From positions 62,001 to 126,000 of the forward strand of contig NZ_FOMO01000005.1 of the NCBI RefSeq assembly GCF_900112645.1: DNA of 64,000 nucleotides, written 5' to 3'. A model generated the notes under the pieces. It was given only the letters and a program-made list of their open reading frames with translations. It was not told where the DNA came from and searched no databases. This stretch comes from Phytopseudomonas straminea (GTDB lineage Bacteria > Pseudomonadota > Gammaproteobacteria > Pseudomonadales > Pseudomonadaceae). Positions within the stretch are counted from its first letter, which is position 1, and each line of letters begins with the position of its first letter. The position numbers were made by a program, and so were the translations under genes. Shown here piece by piece: positions 61,260 through 64,000 of the stretch.

Positions 61260-62146
61260 TGAGCGTCCTGATCAATAAAGACACCAAGGTTATCTGCCAG
61301 GGTTTCACTGGCTCGCAAGGTACCTTCCACTCCGAACAAGCCATCGCCTACGGCACCAAGATGGTTGGCGGCGTGACCCCGGGCAAGGGCGGTACCACTC
61401 ACCTGGGCCTGCCGGTGTTCAACACCGTGAAAGAAGCCGTTGAAGCCACTGGCGCCGACGCTTCGGTCATCTACGTTCCAGCTCCGTTCTGCAAGGACTC
61501 GATTCTGGAAGCGGCTTTCGGCGGCATCAAGCTGATCGTCTGCATCACCGAAGGCATCCCGACCCTCGACATGCTCGACGCCAAGGTCAAGTGTGACGAG
61601 CTGGGCGTTCGCCTGATCGGCCCGAACTGCCCGGGCGTGATCACTCCCGGCGAGTGCAAGATCGGCATCATGCCAGGTCACATCCACCTGCCAGGCAAAG
61701 TAGGCATCGTGTCGCGTTCCGGCACCCTGACCTATGAAGCCGTCAAGCAGACCACTGACGCCGGTTTCGGCCAGTCCACCTGCGTGGGCATCGGTGGTGA
61801 CCCCATCCCGGGCTCCAACTTCATCGACATCCTGAAGCTGTTCCAGGAAGACCCGAAGACCGAAGCGATCGTCATGATCGGTGAGATCGGCGGTTCGGCT
61901 GAAGAAGAAGCGGCTGCCTATATCAAGGCCAACGTCACCAAGCCTGTAGTTTCCTACATCGCTGGTGTGACCGCTCCGCCCGGCAAGCGCATGGGCCACG
62001 CTGGCGCCATCATCTCCGGCGGCAAAGGTACTGCAGACGAGAAATTCGCTGCACTGCAGGACGCTGGTGTGAAGACCGTGCGTTCCCTGGCTGACATCGG
62101 CAAGGCCCTGGCCGAGCTGACCGGTTGGGAAGTGAAGAAGGCGTAA
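61259..62146 (+). CDS. sucD: Succinyl-CoA synthetase alpha subunit
   Basis: A 295-residue subunit with a CoA-binding Rossmann domain ([39 protein letters not shown]) and the phosphorylated His247 in [18 protein letters not shown]. The start overlaps sucC by one base, and a clear terminator follows 18 bases after the stop. Confidence 0.97.
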
Positions 62147-62164
62147 GCCATTCTGCACTGACGA

Positions 62165-62193
62165 AAGAAGGCCACCCTCGGGTGGCCTTTTTT
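62165..62193 (+). terminator. Rho-independent terminator of sucCD
   Basis: AAGGCCACC and GGTGGCCTT form the stem around a short CTCG-type loop, followed by TTTTTT. Ends the TCA operon. Confidence 0.9.
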
Positions 62194-62420
62194 GTGTCCA
62201 AAAAATGTTGCTCAGGCGACAGGCCATTACAGCCAGCCGTCAGCCGGGCTGGAACGGGCAGGGTGTTTGCGGCAAAATCGTTAGCCTTGCAACTAATGGG
62301 TTTCGCTTCTATCCGAAACAGGCCCGCAACAAGGGTTCGCGCCACAAGGGCGAACGACGTGTCCCCCTATCCATCGGGATTCCCTCTCTCAACTCGTTTA
62401 GTGATGTGGTATTTCCTTAG

Positions 62421-63734
62421 ATGACTTCCTTGAAAAGCCAGGACGTGCTCGCCCTGGGGTTCATGACGTTTGCCCTGTTCGTCGGGGCCGGCAACATCAT
62501 TTTTCCGCCTATCGTCGGCCTGCAGGCCGGGCCGCATGTCTGGCTGGCTGCGCTGGGCTTCCTGATCACCGCCGTGGGCCTGCCGGTCATCACCCTGGTC
62601 GCCCTGGCCAAGGTTGGCGGCGCCATGGATGCGCTGAGCACCCCCATCGGACGTGCCGCAGGTGTGCTGCTCGGCGTGGTCTGCTACCTGGCGGTCGGCC
62701 CGCTGTTCGCCACGCCGCGCACCGCCACGGTGTCGTTCGAGGTGGGGCTGGCGCCGCTGACCGGTGAAAGCCCGCTGGCTCTGTTCGCCTACAGCCTGGT
62801 GTACTTCGCCATCGTGCTGGGTGTGTCGCTTTATCCGGGCCGACTGCTCGATACCGTGGGTCGCGTACTCGGACCTATGAAGATTCTCGCGCTGCTGATC
62901 CTCGGCGGCACGGCGTTTGTGCTGACGCCCGATGGCGTGGGCTCGGCGACGGCGGCCTACCAGGCTGCGCCTTTCTCCCAGGGTTTCATCAATGGTTACC
63001 TGACCATGGATACGCTGGGCGCGCTGGTGTTCGGCATCGTCATCGTCAACGCCATCCGCTCGCGCGGCGTCACCTCGCCACAAATGATCACCCGTTACGC
63101 GATCATCGCCGGGCTGATTGCTGGCGTCGGCCTGGCGCTGGTTTACATCAGCCTGTTCCGCCTCGGTGCCGGCAGCCATAGCATCGCCGAAGGCGCCACC
63201 AATGGTGCAGCCGTACTGCACGCCTATGTGCAGCACACCTTCGGAGGCCTGGGCAGCGTTTTTCTGGCGGTGCTGATTTCCCTGGCATGCCTGGTCACTG
63301 CGGTCGGCCTGACCTGCGCCTGCGCGGAGTACTTCAGCCGTCTGGTGCCGCTTTCCTACCGCAGCCTGGTGATCATCCTGGCGGCGTTCTCGCTGCTGGT
63401 GTCGAACCTGGGGCTGACCAAGCTGATCCAGATCTCCGTGCCGGTGCTCACGGCCATCTACCCGCCGTGCATCGTGCTGATTGCGCTGAGCTTCTGCTGG
63501 GGGCTGTGGCACGCCGCGGCGCGTGTGGTCGGGCCGGTGATGGTGGTGGCCACCCTGTTCGGCATCGTCGACGGGCTGAAAGCCGCGGATCTGGACGGCT
63601 GGCTGCCGAGTTGGCTGACCAGCCTGCCACTTGCCGAGCAGGGCTTGGCGTGGCTGCTGCCGTCTGCAGTGATGCTGGCCCTGGCCAGCGGTTACGACTG
63701 GTGGCGTGGCAAGGCGCAGCAAGCGCTGGCGTAA
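62421..63734 (+). CDS. braB: Branched-chain amino acid/cation symporter (BrnQ/BraB family)
   Basis: A 437-residue LIVCS-family transporter with about 12 membrane helices, carrying Leu, Ile and Val into the cell with sodium. The family start [20 protein letters not shown] and the internal [18 protein letters not shown] are intact. The same position after sucD is held by braB in P. aeruginosa, which I follow here. Its paralogue braZ is a similar length, so the choice rests on synteny. No good ribosome binding site precedes ATG 62421, and the 274-base gap before it shows no other gene. Confidence 0.9.
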   Translation: MTSLKSQDVLALGFMTFALFVGAGNIIFPPIVGLQAGPHVWLAALGFLITAVGLPVITLVALAKVGGAMDALSTPIGRAAGVLLGVVCYLAVGPLFATPRTATVSFEVGLAPLTGESPLALFAYSLVYFAIVLGVSLYPGRLLDTVGRVLGPMKILALLILGGTAFVLTPDGVGSATAAYQAAPFSQGFINGYLTMDTLGALVFGIVIVNAIRSRGVTSPQMITRYAIIAGLIAGVGLALVYISLFRLGAGSHSIAEGATNGAAVLHAYVQHTFGGLGSVFLAVLISLACLVTAVGLTCACAEYFSRLVPLSYRSLVIILAAFSLLVSNLGLTKLIQISVPVLTAIYPPCIVLIALSFCWGLWHAAARVVGPVMVVATLFGIVDGLKAADLDGWLPSWLTSLPLAEQGLAWLLPSAVMLALASGYDWWRGKAQQALA

Positions 63735-63751
63735 TTCAGAACGGGTAAACG

Positions 63752-63778
63752 AAAGCCGCTCTTCGGAGCGGTTTTTTT
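63752..63778 (+). terminator. Rho-independent terminator of braB
   Basis: CCGCTC and GAGCGG around a TTCG tetraloop, followed by TTTTTTT (63772-63778). Confidence 0.9.
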
Positions 63779-63879
63779 GTGCCTGGCGTGGCTATAATCC
63801 GCGAGTCTGTCGCCGGCTTCTCGCAGGTCGAGGAGCAGGGCACGATCATCGGCAGGTCCCCGCATTACAAGGAATTTGC

Positions 63880-64000
63880 ATGTCCCTCAGCGAAGACTAT
63901 CTGCACCATCTGATTGCTGCCTGCTGGTTCGTTCTGTGCTGGGCAGGCTACACCCGTTATGCACACGCCAAAGGTCGCACCACGCCGTGCCTGGCCAGCG
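63880..64000 (+). CDS. DUF599 family membrane protein, N-terminal part (partial)
   Basis: The first 40 codons of a gene that runs off the window, reading MSLSEDYLHHLIAACWFVLC and then WAGYTRYAHAKGRTTPC. A first membrane helix and the WxGYTRYA pattern match DUF599 inner-membrane proteins of Pseudomonas, which have no known function. AAGGA lies nine bases before the ATG. Confidence 0.75.
   Translation, partial: MSLSEDYLHHLIAACWFVLCWAGYTRYAHAKGRTTPCLAS

Overview
The window is a 64 kb piece of a GC-rich gammaproteobacterial chromosome, almost certainly Pseudomonas. The sigX-oprF stress cluster (cmaX-crfX-cmpX-sigX-oprF), the divergent ppsR/ppsA pair, a MuxABC-OpmB efflux operon and the gltA/sdhCDAB-sucAB-lpd-sucCD-braB block all occur in the order known from Pseudomonas aeruginosa. 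The individual blocks are conserved, but they are joined in an order different from PAO1. The base composition I could judge by eye is uniform, and there is no phage, integrase or plasmid gene.

Layout. 1-1.6 kb: the end of the methylcitrate pathway (acnD tail, prpF). 1.6-5.7 kb: a LysE exporter and PEP synthase with its regulator. 5.7-11.3 kb: an esterase-like hydrolase, rraA, then the envelope-stress cluster ending in oprF. 11.3-18.4 kb: a probable LexA-controlled small-gene region, a lipoprotein, a LysR/acyl-CoA dehydrogenase pair, a TerC protein with a structured leader, a PstS-OmpA fusion behind a Pho box, and xthA. 18.5-26.9 kb: the outer-membrane assembly pair tamA-tamB (tamB carries an in-frame stop), tpx, an aldo/keto reductase with a LysR regulator, and a 299-bp MITE-like element. 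26.9-36.4 kb: a complete sugar-uptake and oxidation operon (ChvE/GguA/GguB-type ABC importer, sugar dehydrogenase, lactonase, acid dehydratase, KDGal kinase) with a divergent LysR regulator. 36.6-45.5 kb: muxABC-opmB. 45.5-49 kb: a xi-class glutathione transferase and the tusDCBE tRNA thiolation genes with ybiB/trpD2. 49.1-62.2 kb: TCA-cycle genes, with gltA divergent from the rest. 62.4-64 kb: a branched-chain amino acid transporter and the start of a DUF599 gene.

How the parts work together. Citrate synthase, succinate dehydrogenase, 2-oxoglutarate dehydrogenase (E1, E2, E3) and succinyl-CoA synthetase form one contiguous TCA unit with two readable sigma-70 promoters. The sugar operon would take up an aldose (L-arabinose, D-galactose or D-fucose are the best candidates), oxidise it to the lactone, open the ring, dehydrate the acid and phosphorylate the keto-deoxy acid. 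The aldolase for the last step is not in the window.

No wholly new multi-gene system was identified. The observations most worth checking are the interrupted tamB, the MITE with CTAG flanks, the small genes beside a near-perfect LexA box, the Pho-box-controlled PstS-OmpA fusion, the terC leader, and the operator and candidate Crc/Hfq sites of the sugar operon. All assignments come from reading the sequence and from recall of protein families; no database search was run.
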